Source: Strigops habroptila
Lineage: Eukaryota > Chordata > Aves > Psittaciformes > Psittacidae
Direction: 5' to 3'
NCBI RefSeq assembly: GCF_004027225.2
Contig: NC_044288.2
Coordinates: 14,642,744-14,706,743 of the forward strand
Length of the DNA stretch: 64,000 nt
Positions 25,330-38,400 of this stretch are shown here, in pieces (the first letter of the stretch is position 1; every line of letters begins with the position of its first letter). The notes under the pieces were generated by a model. The model saw only the letters and a list, made by a program, of their open reading frames with translations. It did not search any database and was not told where the DNA came from. A program made the translations under genes and the position numbers.

Positions 25330-25790
25330 GTGAACCAGCATTCAGTGTGGCTGCTTCTCTTCAGTTGCCCAGCAATCTATTTTTGGTTCGGAGTCATAGA
25401 GCATTATTATCCATGATCTAGAAGAAAATCTCCAAATACTAATGACAAAAACTAGAGATGAGAGAAAACTGAGCTGATTAGTAAATAATAAATCTCTTCT
25501 TCAGAGTGATGTGGATCCAATGAGCAGTGAGAGTCATTTGAACAATAGAGAAAATGTGAGGTCCAGGAACCAAGAAAATAGGTCATGCTTACTGGCTGAG
25601 GTGACTGTATCTTTGAAATAATAAACACCTCAATGTGAGCTAACTGCAGTGGCTGAGAAATTAAATAGGAAACTTGAGTTTGTGAACTGGGGAAGGAGTT
25701 CATGCAGTTATTACCACTACATAAAGAAATAAAGAGAAAGCATTTTTGTGGTGCTATGTGACAAATTCAGAAATCCTTCTGAAAAAAACA
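25330..25790 (+). mobile_element. Ancient CR1-type LINE ORF2 fragment
   Basis: CAGCAATCTATTTTTGGTTC followed by GAGCATTATTATCCATGATC and AGAAGAAAATCTCC corresponds to the conserved reverse transcriptase stretch after the PQG motif (GS.LGP..F.IFINDLEE). It continues with CTTCAGAGTGATGTGGATCC, matching the ...Q.DL... region, and CACCTCAATGTGAGCTAACTG with CAGTGGCTGAG, matching the position normally reading CAGCTGAACATGAGCTC. Frame is lost by indels and stops, and both ends fade into unique sequence. The order of four separate matches makes the call good; the subfamily is not determinable here. Confidence 0.65.
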
Positions 25791-28700
25791 AATAAATTGC
25801 ACGAATGGTTTTGGTTCTATAAGTTCTGGCTTATAGGCTAAAAGTGGCTCCATCTCATTAGCTTCTCCAAGAGGTGTTGGGAGGGATCTTACAAGTACTA
25901 ACACTGAGGAAGGCTTCTGGCAGCAGAGGACCAGAAGATGTCATGGAGGATGTTGCAGCATGATCTGAGGCTGGCTACTGGCGTGAGAAACACGCAGAAT
26001 AGAAAAAAGGCAAATTATTTTAGTAATCAATACTGACCACAGACCAACATTTATTGATTGATCCAACATGTGGATTTCCCAACATTAGATATATTTTTTT
26101 AAATGGGTTTGGGCAACTTTCTGAAAATCATAGTAGCATTAAGCCCAAAGTTGTGGGGTCCTCAGTACAGTCAGAGCCTGGGGGCTCCTCTGTTCCCCTC
26201 TGAACATCTGGAGCTCTCAGCTCATGCTGTAGATGCCAACCCATAGCATCTCTCCTGGGCCACTCCTACCCAGTAGCCAAGAAAAGGAAGCACATTTGTG
26301 GGTTTGTACAGCCTGGGGAAGAGCAGGCAAAGCGGAGGGAGATCCAAGTGCTACTGTAAGGTGGGGGAGCCTCCAGGGCCAGGCTGTACCCATCAGCTCT
26401 GCACTGTACCTGCAGCAAGCGGGAAGCAGACACCAGGCATTGCCTGGCTGTGTCCATCCTGCCTGCTGCCTCCCACCATCTGGAATTGCTTGACTGCATT
26501 CTTTTAGGCTAATATAAAGCACTTTAGGCAATCAGCAATGGCAAATGCATAGGTCCTTCCTTTTGCAGTGGAGAGAGACTATAAGAAATACTCCCTTTGA
26601 AAGAAAGTGCCCTTTCAGAAATGCACTTTGGATTTAGGGACTCTGCACAGTCCTTCATCTGTCAGCATCATCCTGCGCTCTTCACATTTGATGGTTCGTT
26701 GCCATTAGGTTTGTTTCTGCTCGACTATCCATTCCCATTCTCCTGTGATTAATATTTAGTTGCACAGTACCACTGAGAGCCTCTGCAAGGTGGTAGCATG
26801 GCATGTATGGGACCCAGAGGAATTCTGAAATGACCTCCTTTTAAAAAAAAAGCATAAAACAAAATAGAGAAAGGAAACAGCTTTGGGAAAGGCATGATAC
26901 TTAGAGCAGCAGCTGCAGCGAGGAAAAGCTGTTCCGGAAAGGGTTTTGCCCCACCTGAAGTCAATGGGGAAACTCTTCTTGAGTCACAATATTTGCCCAG
27001 GTACCAGCCTCCTGTCCCTCCTCCTGACCTCCAGTCCTTGTTTTATCTTCAAAACTAGAGTGTTATGGTTGCAGATTTTATAATTACTGGTAACCTGTTG
27101 CTAGTTGGCCGGGCACATGGTCAAAAGTGCATCTGCCCAGTGTTCACGGCAGCTCTGGATCTAATGGAGCAAACGGCAGAACCACACCACATGCAGGAGA
27201 GAGTGGCCAAACTCTATGTCCTCTGGGGATGGGATGAGGGTAGTGAATGATTCACCATTAAACAGAATTAAACCTCCAATAGTGTGATTTTCATATATAG
27301 CCAGAAACCTAGCAGACAGATCCAACCAAGCGCTGCCAAGCTCACTCCTCTCTCTTCCCCTGATGTTCCCCCAGAGAAGCACAGACTCTTTGTGGTGCAG
27401 TGGTTACTTCTTGAGTAACCCAATGATGAATCTGGCTTTTACAAGTAAGCTTCATGTCTAGTTGTAGCAAGAGATGTATCAGAGACAGTATGAGGAGGGA
27501 TAGAAGACTCTGCCACTTAGAATAAATTATTTAGGACAGAAATTTAGTGTTTAATGTGTTTATAAAGAGTCTAGTGAGCCTCTGGGTAGTCCCTGGGCAG
27601 AGTAATCATTGCACTTTTCTGTTTTATATTTATAATCTAAAACAGATAGCCCTGGAGTAAATGTAAACTGCATTTCCATCATATTTCCATTTGGGTTATA
27701 TTTCACACACCTGCAGTCTCAAAAGCACGTAATTGCAAAACCACACACACAGGGACTGAATAAACACTGTTGCTGATTCTTAATGAGCCATTAATCAGAT
27801 GTTTAACTACAGGTAATTCCCTTGAGACCTGGTGTCCCAAGAAAAATCTGTATTCCCTCTAAGTCATAGAGAAGCAGATGACTTATGAACAGGAAATTGC
27901 GAGCTGCAGACTGAATGAACAAGACTGGCTCCCCATGGCAGCTTCTAATGGTGAAGGGTAGAACATTTTAATTTCTTTTGGGAGTTTATGTCTCACTGCC
28001 ATAAGCCATAGGCTCCAAAGTCAGATAAGGACTTTGTAGAGGCTAAAGACTCTTGTTTCAGTTGTTGAAGGGTACATTTTGGCAAGAGCTCGGAAGATGC
28101 TCTAGTTGCCTCCTGTCAGTCGGCGTTATCCGGTCTTCATGGACACGAGTAAGGGTGTGATTCTTCACACAGTGTGAAGTCCTCCTCTGGAATCCACTAT
28201 CAAAGGAGGGTGTGTACTCCAGCTGCATTTTAACAAGAGGTGGATAATTTTATGGCCATTGCTATTTATAGCTTTGTATGGTAAATTAAGGATAATAAAA
28301 TCATGCATTTCGAAGTGCATAACAAACTCTGCAGGAGTTAGGAAGGAGATTTCTTCCATCAGCAATGTTGTATTGTTGCTTAGCTAGACTGAAATGGACA
28401 TTTCTTTCATGAGAAAAATCACAATTTCAAGATTTTGTTTCATTCCAAATAAGACCAGTGTTATATTTTGACAATGAGATGATGCGTTGAAAAATCTTTG
28501 TTCAGAATCACTGCAGTCATTCACTAGAACAGATCAACGCGTGTGAGTTTTAGAAAAAGAGAAGAAAGGTTTTCCCAATTTCTAAACTTGTGTCAAAATG
28601 TGGCTGGTTTCATTCCCAATTTCGCTGGCACTAAAATGTCACATTGCGCTAAGGCGGCTTGGTGAGTTACTGATGTTCATGACAGATCTGCTGTAAGCAG

Positions 28701-30145
28701 CATTTCGTAAAGGACGCAATGGTTTTAAGAGCTTATCCTTTTCTCTTTGTAAAATAGCCACACATTTTCATATTAGCCAATCAGTGAATGTAGCTGGTTT
28801 TCCTCTGAAGAGCATACACATGGAGATGAAGCCAACCTACACGTGTTAGATATTAGAAGAGCTCCAGGTTATCAGCTATGGAGAACAAAGGGTTTCAGAC
28901 GATCTCTCCATCTGTTTCTCCCTCCTGTGCCAGAAACACAGTGTAGCAGACCGTATCTTCACAGACATTTTCCAGGTGGAAAATGTGCATACAAGAAGCA
29001 TGTGCATCAGCTCCTATATCTCTTTCCCTAAGTATAAGCTCCTTCCATCACAGCTGAAGGAGCCATACACCCAACAGCAGACATCCATGAAGCTAACAGA
29101 GTCTCATCCGTGCTTTTACTCCCTAATTGTTATTTCCTCAAAGGATGCTCAGTTTAGCAGAGTAGTTATATAATGACTTATTAATTAAATATTCATTGAC
29201 ACTCCATGCCTGCCTGATTTTTGGAGTGGAAGAAGCACTACTGGCTCCAGACTTGCTCCAATAGACAGAAGGGTGGGCAAAACCCACTCTGGATTGGGCT
29301 GTTGTTCAGACGATCCGCATGGCCATTTTATGGGCAAACAGGGGTGAGGTGCTCTGGAAAAAGCTAATGAGTGCAATGTAAAAGTCTTGCAAGGCTTTTC
29401 TCAATGAAACACCACTTGTCATACAAATAGGAGGATGTCATTGCTGGCTTTACCTGCAAAAAGAGAGCTGTAAGTTTTCTTTTTCGTATCCACAAAACTT
29501 GAAATTCACTATGATTTGACTAGATTATTTCTGTCTGGGAAGAAAAAAAAAAGAAAATGTTTTGAATCTAATAAATAATCCTCTGGAATATGTATAAAAG
29601 ATATATAAATGCCAGCATCTCCTCTGAAGATATATTTCAGCGTGTTAAAATCAACATATGCACACTGAGTGACTGGTTGGGAATATTCTTCCTAAACTAA
29701 AAACCAGCCAGGCAGGCCACCAGCATACTATGCAAATGTTTGAAAAGCAATGATCTGCCTTCATTGCAGGCTTTATTTATGAACTAGATTTATTAGACTT
29801 TTTTTATTGAATAAATTACTGCATATCCTATTTATTCCTGTGCCAATAGCTGTGTCCGAGGAGAAGGCAAAAAAAATCGAGGGCACATGTCCCAAAGCCT
29901 AGCACCACTTTGCATGTGCAAATTAAATACTTGCAGATATCAGTTTGAAACTGGTACCTCTTGCTGCTTTGTACCCAGTAGCAGTTGATCCTGGAAGAAA
30001 AGAGACCGAAGTGGACACTGCAGTTGAGAATTAAATCCTTTCCCAGGGTATGAGAGAGCTTGGCATTGCTCTCTGCCACATTGCAGGTCAGCCATGGAAG
30101 ATGCTCCCAGTCCACTCTCCTGCTGCCTCCCTCATCATCACCACT

Positions 30146-30193
30146 CCCAATGCCCCTAATATTGCCATTCCCAATACCCTTTGTATTACCATT
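30146..30193. repeat. Two-copy 24-bp tandem repeat
   Basis: Units 30146-30169 and 30170-30193 both begin CCCAAT and end ACCATT or GCCATT, matching at 19 of 24 positions. It produces a short Gly/Asn-rich repeat in a minus-strand frame but has no sign of being coding. Confidence 0.7.
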
Positions 30194-32806
30194 GCTCCTA
30201 GTGATCAGGCACAGAGACACAGCACATAAAGCCAAGCGTTAGGGACTGGAGCAGTGCTCCTGAAATGTGAAATCATAGCAGAGATGAAAAAGCAGGCAAA
30301 AATGACACCATGCACAACATGTCTTGAGCATCATATTATTGGTCCCTGCTGTATCGTGGGTGCTGCCAGCAACATTTTCCAGACCTGTTTGGAGGACATA
30401 ACTGAGAGTCCTTCACCTGTAACTCTGCAGTCCCATAAAAAAAGATCCTCTTCTTGGAGACTCTGATTGCGCATAATTATTTTTTTCCTTTCTAAATTGC
30501 AGGTTAGGGATTCCACCAACTAATGCACCTGAGAATTGAGGATAATGATCTAAATTCTCATATCAAATTACAGGCAAGCGATAAGACCTAAAACCACCTT
30601 AATATATAATGACTTTAATGTTTAACATATACCAAGAAATACTCTTAGCACTGTTAGATCAAACATAATAAAATTAAGCTAGAGACTCCTGAAATCATAG
30701 CAATTCAGCATCTTGTCATTACAACACAGAACAAGAGAAATTGATATTTTAGCCCTTATTTTCAAAGCATGTCCAAAGCTGTGTCTATCATTATTGAGGC
30801 TTTTTGCCTGCCTGCTTTTTTTGGACATCTATTTATTTTTTCCCCAAAACCACAGCTGTTTGCCCTGTATTGTATTCATATGAACAGACCAGCCAGAGAA
30901 GCATTCAGCCGCTTTGTGCATTCAAATCATTTTGCATATAAGGAAAGAAAAATCCGCCCCATAACTGAGGAAAATGTGGGTTGAAGTATCCACAAAAACC
31001 AAAAAAAGAATATGTGTAAACATGCATTCAGTGATAGACGCTTGATCTCTGAGATTTTGGCCCTTCAGTGTAAGATTGATGTGAAACAGTTTTCAGTTTT
31101 GACATTGCGTTTGACTCATCGGAGTCATCTTTGCAAGGAGGGGAAGCTGGTGTCTGGCTCAGCAGGCAGCAAAGTAAAGCAGCAGAGACTTGGGGATGCC
31201 TGGTATGTCTTCCTCACAGTACAGCCATTTGGGATTTCTATGCATAAGACTTTATTGGTCGTATGTTACCTTTTCCCTCAGATGCCTCTGTGCCACATTT
31301 GCTCTTCTTGAACCTTTTTGAGTCCAGCTCCAAATGGTACTCATTCGGCTTTAATGTCAAGGGTGTTTTGAGAGGTGCAGGGATCCCTCAAATACTTGAG
31401 GAATACTCATGAAGGGGAATAGAAGATAGCATACACTGCTGCACACACACAGAATGGTGAAGCGGGGCAAAACTTGGGGCTACATGTAGCCTGGAGATGT
31501 AAGTAGCAGAGTTTAATTTTGAACTAATTATAAAATAATGGAATTTGGTTTTCTATGCTCCTAATTCTGCTCAAGTGAACAATAGAATCAAACTCCTTCA
31601 GACCAGGCACACTGCAACCCCAAATATTTAAATAGAGTTGGAGTGTCACTGAGGGCTGAGCCTGCCTACATAAATAAGCTCCAGCAATCCTCAGATACCC
31701 ACAAAGGCGAACTCTGGGCATCACTTACACCAGCACGGAAGAGAACAGAATCAAGGCCTTTGTGTTCAGTAATTTTGACACAGTAATGTATTCAGCTCTC
31801 AATCACCTAAGCATCAAAGCAATTAAGCATAGGTTTTCTGCACTGCATCTTAATCGTGCAGTCTTCCTTGCAGATGATAGATGATCAAGCTTACTTGGCA
31901 ATGCAGAGCACAAGACAGGGATGTCCGCCCCCTACCCAGCTACTGCCTTTTGGTTCAGAGCTCTCCTTCCTTCCAGAGACAGCAGTTGGTGCTCAGGGAC
32001 ATGTACCCTTGACCTGTTTCCCATTCAGTGTCTTTTATCCCATTATTGGTACTGTATGACCTTGAAACACCCTTTATTTTTTATTTTTAAGTAGATTAGG
32101 AAGAAAGCTTCTTGGAGAGCTTAAAAGACTGTATGCTAAAGATGATTTCTGCAACCTGATATGGATTACCATAGTTACTCTGTCTGAGCATGGCAGCTTT
32201 CCAGCTCCTTTGCCAGGAATGATCTAAAAGCTTTTCTTTTATTGTGTCTTGAGGTGAGAGTCTGGCTTTAAAAAGCTTTCAGAATTCTAATTCTTTCCTC
32301 CAGTTTGTTGGCAGGGGGAGTCCAGCACCTCTCCATCTGATGTCTGATATCGCTGATAACCTACAAATGATGTGTTCGGGATCTCTGTGCATGTCCAATC
32401 ACTTAGTTAATTGAGAACACAGAGAGCTGCAGCTCATGGCATCCTGGTTATCTCTCCCATCTCTTATTCCACCAGCCTCTTTCCAGACATATTGTTTAGG
32501 GCTCATGGCACCTCTCCCTTCTTCGTGAATATGTGCATTTGCTGGGCCAGATCTGTAGTTAGCAAGAGCAGCAGAATGTAAAGGGCAGTCTCTTGAGGCT
32601 TGTTATCTTCTTATGCACAGTAATAGCACAGTCTGCATGCCATTCATGATTTTTATTTAATAGAGTTTCCTGGTGTGTATTTTAGGATTCATTTAAAAAT
32701 ACATCAGTGATGAGCAGGGTAGGAAAAAGAAACTGAGCCAAAAATTCTTTCTAAAACCAGACCAATAACTATCTTCTCTTGCCTGCAGCTGACATTTAGT
32801 ATTCTT

Positions 32807-32838
32807 AAATCACTTAAAGTGATTTTTAAAAATCACTT
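32807..32838. promoter_or_regulatory. Triple AAATCACTT motif cluster (NKX2-type half-sites)
   Basis: AAATCACTT at 32807-32815 and its exact reverse complement AAGTGATTT at 32817-32825 are separated by one base, and a second direct AAATCACTT follows at 32830-32838. The AAGTG/CACTT core is the established binding core of NKX2-class homeodomain proteins. Occupancy or enhancer function is pure inference. Confidence 0.35.
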
Positions 32839-33129
32839 CCAAAAAAGGAGTCTGAGGGAGAGACTATTGGTGGATTGCCCGATGCCAACATGAGCTGGGT
32901 GAAGAAATCGAGTCCTAAGTTAGTGTTGAATTAATGCTGATTAGGGATTAGGGTGAAACTGGAAATGGCAGACCATGTGTGGAATGTCTCAGCATTGCTT
33001 GTGGCACTTTTTTAATGATGAAAAATCCAGGTTACTTTATATAACACAAATTTCTTCCTTGGGGTTTTAACTGGGGCTTTACAGTACAGCTTGTCAGTAT
33101 GGCATGGGCCACCACTCTGACCACATCTG

Positions 33130-33290
33130 GGGCAGGGAGTATTTTTCCCATTTTATGTCTTTATTTGGCAGGTCCAAGATCTGTCAGGAAACCTGCAGCC
33201 GAGGCTGGGACAGACCCATTTCCCCCAGTCTCAAATCAATTCTTTATCCATGAGACTAGTCTTTATCCTGCTGTACTGTCTGGAAATGAT
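33130..33290 (-). repeat. MIR-like SINE relic
   Basis: Plus-strand words TTTTTCCCATTTTA, CTGTCAGGAAACCTGCAG, GGCTGGGACAGACCC, CCCAGTCTCAAATC and TTTATCCATGAGACTAG follow the order seen in MIR read in this orientation (cccattttacag, gtctg..gcagagctggga..gaaccca, ctcccagtc, taaccactagac). The copy is highly diverged and edges are approximate. Confidence 0.4.
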
Positions 33291-34929
33291 AAATTATTGC
33301 TTTAGATAACAAATACATTTTTCTTCCTCCTCCCCACTGCTTACTTCTTGTTCATAGTACTGTCCTTTCTAGCTTCAATAGTTGGGTTAAAGCCTGTGCA
33401 AAATCCCAGGTCATGGTGAAATGTCAGCACGCAAAACCAGTCCAAAATGTCTGGATTGCTGATACAGAGATGCTGCGCATTCATCCATCTCCCTCCTGAA
33501 ATCAATAAGTGCTCTCAGCTCCCTGTACGAGGGGTCCCAGCAGAGCCTTCACGGGAAGTTTTGTACTCTGATCTCTGGTTTTGACTGAGTGTCCTTATGA
33601 GCTGAGTGCTGTGCTCGCTGCAGGGAACGCCAGAGCTGGTTCAACCGTTTACCACCAGGTCCACCAAGCCCAGCACAGAAGACATTTAAAATGCCATGAA
33701 TATTTAAAACAAGCCAAAATCAAGCTCTTAAACATCCTACTTTTCCAAAGCACAAGAGCTGTAACCAAATACAGACACAGGTAGTTTACTTAATTAAAAT
33801 TAAGCCTTCTTTTCCATTTCCCTTCTTTTCCTTTTCCAGGAGCACCCCATTTAATGCCTGCAGCAAGATTCATCACCTGGAGGCTGTTTTTTTATGAGAT
33901 TTGACAAAAGATCATTCAGGAGTCAATATTTTGCCAAAAGCTAAGTGATAAGTCTAGTGGCTTGCATATAATTACTCCTTTTCTTTTATGTCTTGATTTT
34001 TATCCCCCTCCTCTTTTCATTGGGGTTTTGAGTTACTGACAGCAGAGCAAATGAAGTGTGCTCGTGAAGTATGAAGGCTTCGGTTTTGTACCTTGCTTTG
34101 CTTCCTGCCTCAGCTTCATTTTGCATGATTTCTGAGTAACAGCAGGAGCACTGAAAAGCTGTTATGTCTTTATGTGCAAAACATACAGCTCTCCACTGAA
34201 TTCCTTGAGGTTTCGTTATTATTTGATGAGGTAGGCAATAGCAGTTCTGGCAGGACAATATTAACTTGTTTGAAGGAGTACGGCAGGAAATGGTCAAAGG
34301 GAATGAGGTTCACAGATACCTTTAGGCTCCTTCAAAAAACCTGCTATGAACAAAAAAAAAGATGGATTTTGGTAAAAATAAATGTTTGCCTTTGTGGATG
34401 GACCTTATGTAGAAGCCAGGCATAAAAATCCTCTTGGCAGCTAGATCCCTTCCTAAACACAACCATCCTTCCGCCCATAAAGTTATGGCTCTGGCTTTGT
34501 ACTAATGTAGTTAAAGAGCAGATGTATCTGGGGCCCTAAATCATGTGCAGCAATGGCAGTGTGCTGCCAAATGCATGCAGAAATGCCCCAAGTCACATTT
34601 TTTCTTTTTTGGTAAAGTTATTTCTGAGCTTTTCCTTGTCTGTTTGCCTTAGGAATGCTAGTGAGGCATTGTAAGCTGGGCAGATGTGAACGGGTACCGA
34701 GAGGAACAGGGTACTGTGCCCCTGCGTTAGGCATCTGTTCCCATCAAAGCCCAGAAACCTTCCAAAAGGGAGTAAATCCAGTCCAGTCTCCCTGAAAGTA
34801 AACAGCTGCCTTGTGAATGAGCTAATACTCACCCAGTCATATGAAATGTGTCTCTATCAATTTTAGAGAGAAGGTTGTTATAAGGAAGTATTTCCTAAGA
34901 CTCATGCAGGCTAGCTAGTTTATAATAAT
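33291..34929. other. Gene-free stretch
   Basis: No exon or repeat family recognised. Frames up to 103 codons (minus strand 33986-34297) lack recognisable features. Confidence 0.4.
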
Positions 34930-35430
34930 TTGGGGTTAAATAATTCAAAAGCTGATGAGAAAGTAAATTAATAAGTAGTCTAAACGACATGGTTTTATGA
35001 CAAACTTTATCAAAGAACCTAATTTTCACTCTCTGATTATATTACATGTCTGGTTGACAAAAACGATTATATAAATTCAGCGCATTTAGACTTTTGTAAG
35101 GTGTTTGCCTTGGCACTGAATAGCATGCTGATTAAACATTAGCACTATTCAGTAACATTAGAATATACATTAAATGGATAACAAAGTGCCTGACAGAGCT
35201 CAAAAAGTAGCTGTTGATGAGGAATCAGGACTGCATGGACCTGTGGTTTCTGGGGCGCGTAGGGTTAAGCGTAAGTATCAAAGCTCTCTGTTGTTTGTAT
35301 CAATGGTCTGTAGCAAAACACAAGATAAACATTTTTTGCAAAGCATAAGGATCAAGGAAAGAAGACTGGCACTGGGGAAGCTGAATCTTTTGGTAAAGAG
35401 GACGAGGATCCATCAAACTACATGATGGTC
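34930..35430 (+). mobile_element. Ancient CR1-type LINE ORF2 fragment (reverse transcriptase palm)
   Basis: The order CATGGTTTTATGACAAA, TGTCTGGTTGACAAAAACG, TTTAGACTTTTGTAAGG, TTGGCACTGAATAGCATGC, ACATTAAATGGATAACAA, GACAGAGCTCAAAAAGTAGC and GGTTTCTGGGGCGC follows the CR1 ORF2 stretch that reads HGF....S...LVD, then LDFCKAFD, then IKWI..WL.DR.Q.V, then VSSGVP. Later words (GTTTGTATCAATGGTCTG, GAGGACGAGG) continue the pattern to about 35430. A frame of 83 codons survives (35174-35425) but the catalytic motifs are degraded. This is a dead copy, older than bird-specific CR1. Confidence 0.7.
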
Positions 35431-38400
35431 TGCACAGGGGCGGAGCCCTGCCCACAGGAGCGTAGGTAGCACTCAAGGGGTGAAGGAAGCAGTGCTTTGG
35501 AAAGCCTCACTTCATCGATCCCACTGTGGTGACTTCACAAAAGGAATTTATGTGGCCTTTAAACATGTAAACAAGAGAGTAGTGAATAACAGGAAAAGAG
35601 GGAATTTTTCTTTTATGTGCAGCATCACTAAAACCAGGTCTCAAATAGCAAAATGTGTTGAATTCTCTGCTTTTTCTTGGCTCCAGAGTAAGACTTGCTG
35701 CTCTCTTCCACTATTGACTTTCTTGGGACTTATAGCTCTGTTCGATTAGAAATAGCTGGGTGAAATACAGTGGTTTGTTGTAAGGTCAAATGGAGATCTA
35801 ATGAATCTTCCTGGCCTTCGATTTGATGAAACTGTAACTGCATACGAACTCACCGGTATTAAAAATGATCTTACCTGATTTCAAAAGGAAAAACCCTACC
35901 AGTGTTATCAGCTTCTTTGTGAGCAACAGTTGTTGCTCATACATTTTTAATGTTTTAATCTGGAAAGCTCATTGACATTTTATTTTGAAACACACGGTGC
36001 AGCTCAGCAGTGGAGCGCATGTGTTCCCACAGCTGCAGCATCTGGGGCAGGGAGAGGGACGGGGCTGCCCGGGGCGCCACAAGGGCTTGGAATGGTTTCT
36101 TCAGGTGCCTAAATTGCTCCACTACCATCAACACGGTTTGTGCTGAACTAATGTCAATGCTGTCTTGGGCTGCTCCAGCACAGCTGGGGCTCTGCTCTCT
36201 GCTCAGAAATATCAGCAGCGACAGGTTAAGGTATGATAGAAGGAAGAGATTTATGATGCAAACCTGATTCCAGCATCAAGCTTTAAAGATTTAGAAGCAA
36301 AAGAAACAGCTACAGTTATGAAAAACGTCAAGAAGTGTTTCCCATTAGGGAGCAGAGGATGAATTCACCACGGCTTGGCCCAGCATGTTTGCTGTCTTAC
36401 CTGTGCTGTAGTGCTTTGCTTCTGACACTAAAGCAGTCACTTTTTGCAGAGTCAGTGGACAGGAGTGAACATCTCCCGCTCTGCAGCCATTAAACCACCC
36501 TGAACATAACCTGCTCTTTGTCAAAAACCCCCATTTGGATACCAATTCTGCAGTGCTCTTGCTCCCAAAGCCTCACGAGGAGTGGATTGCTGCCTTCTTG
36601 CGGCCAAGCTCCGCCCAGGCACAGACCTAGCTGAGTTTTGGCTCCAGTCTCAGTGTAGGGTAGTCTTTATAGATTTCCCTTCATATCGTTACCGTAATGA
36701 CTTACCCATTTCTAGCAACTAAACCTCAAATGCATCTGCATGTCACGTAGCTGGCAGTGACCTTAGGGACCTCGGTTACTACAATTGTGGGCAGCAGGCA
36801 CAACGTGCTCATAGGCGGGAAGGAGGGAGTGTTGCAGGGGAGCCTTTAAATTCCAGAGCAAAACTATAATGAGCTGTAATCGTACCCAGAGTAACTTCAC
36901 TGCTATAATTCTCAGCAGGAAAACAATTACATTGCAGCAGTATAACCAGACAGACATGCTGTAAATACAAAACATCCTTTGGAAATATATGCTCCATATT
37001 CTAAATACATTTAGAATTAAAGCAAACAATTCTTTTCTAATTAGAATTCAAGGCAGACATGCCGAGGGTTTTGGGTATTTTTTTCCCCTTTCTGCTTCTA
37101 CTTTTTCATTTAGCATGCATAAAGGTGCTGTGTTAGTTAATAACGGCATGCTCAGGCTGTTGTTGAAGGAATGGCAGGGGAGAGCTGATCCTTGTGCCCT
37201 GTTGGTAACTCTCCCATTGCAGCTGGTTGCTTCTGTCCTTCTGAGATGACGGCGGGTGTGAAGAGGGGATTTTGGGTGGGTTTTTGGCACCGGAGAGGAC
37301 AGCAGGACTGCTAATGCACAAAGCCAGATCGGCTGCTGGTGCTTCAGAGACGCGGCAGCTCTGCTGAGCTCGAAGGCTACAGCTGATGCAGTACCCTCAG
37401 TGTGTGCTGGTCACTAGGGGGGAATAGAGGACCGCAGAGCGTGTGGGTCACTGGCATGCTCCTTATGAAAGCTGCAACTGCTCCAGGGTCTGCCTGCCTG
37501 AAATCCTACTGCTTCTGCTACAGCAGAACCTGGAGAAGCAGCTGGATATAGAAGGGAAAGGATATGTCGCTTTCTTTTTTTATACATTTATTTGGAGAAG
37601 GAGACCCTGGTTTGGGGCATTTTGCTTTTCCTTTCCCCCATACAATCAGGCTTTGGCAGATGGTCATTTTAAGCAGTGAGACGCCAATTTTCTAGGGGTT
37701 ATTTAAATTGCTAGGCTTGAAATATGTTTCTGAACTCTGTTCAGAGACCCTAGAACATATGTAATGCAGGCTGGGAGAGTTCCTTAGTTTCTACCATCCC
37801 TCGTCCAGTTTGACAGGAGGAGGGAGGTGGGGAAAGAATGAAATAAAGAAAATAAACAAGGCTGTAAAGAAATGTGTTTGAACATCTACGGAGTTCTCTG
37901 GAAACAGAGTTATCTTCTTTATATATACTTTAAAATCATTCTCCTGCAATAGATTCAATATGATGGTTTTATAAACCTACAAGAAGTTTTTCATTATCCA
38001 TTGACTACTTCGGGTGTTTTTCTGCGAGGGAAGATAGAAGTTTATGTGGTTATATCAGTCAGGGTATGGCTTCATGTGTTGCAATGCCTAATCCTGATTC
38101 TGGCCATGACTGCTGAGATTCTAGCATCTTCTGTAAGCCTCCATCCTGTTTCCACTGGTGTTAGTGGATGTTTTACCATTGTCTTTAATAAGAGTAACTA
38201 TGTTGTAGAATTTAAGGACAGTAGGGTGAGCTGAGGTTAAGAAGGATGAGTACTGGTATCCATCACAAATGGAAGTACTGCCCAAGGCAGAAGATCAGGA
38301 CAATGCCTTTCTTTAAAGACAGGAACAACCAAAATTTTTGTATTTTGAAAAAAATAACAATAATAAAAAAAAAGAGTGAAAGGAAAGGAATAAAAGAGAG

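Larger units (their letters stand above)
25791..33129. other. Gene-free stretch
   Basis: Long stretch with no recognised exon. The segment 26945-26990 has the GAAGTCAATGGGGAAACTC word of old sauropsid repeats. The segment 28390-28500 has AAAATCACAATTTC, TTTTGACAATG and similar words that may come from an old DNA transposon but cannot be placed. The 135-codon minus-strand frame at 29828-30235 has no real domain. Confidence 0.4.

Noticed and set aside
29828..30235. 135-codon minus-strand frame with a Cys/Trp pattern faintly like an Ig domain
   Set aside because: The spacing and flanking residues do not fit an Ig fold, part of it is a 24-bp tandem repeat, and no splice sites flank it.
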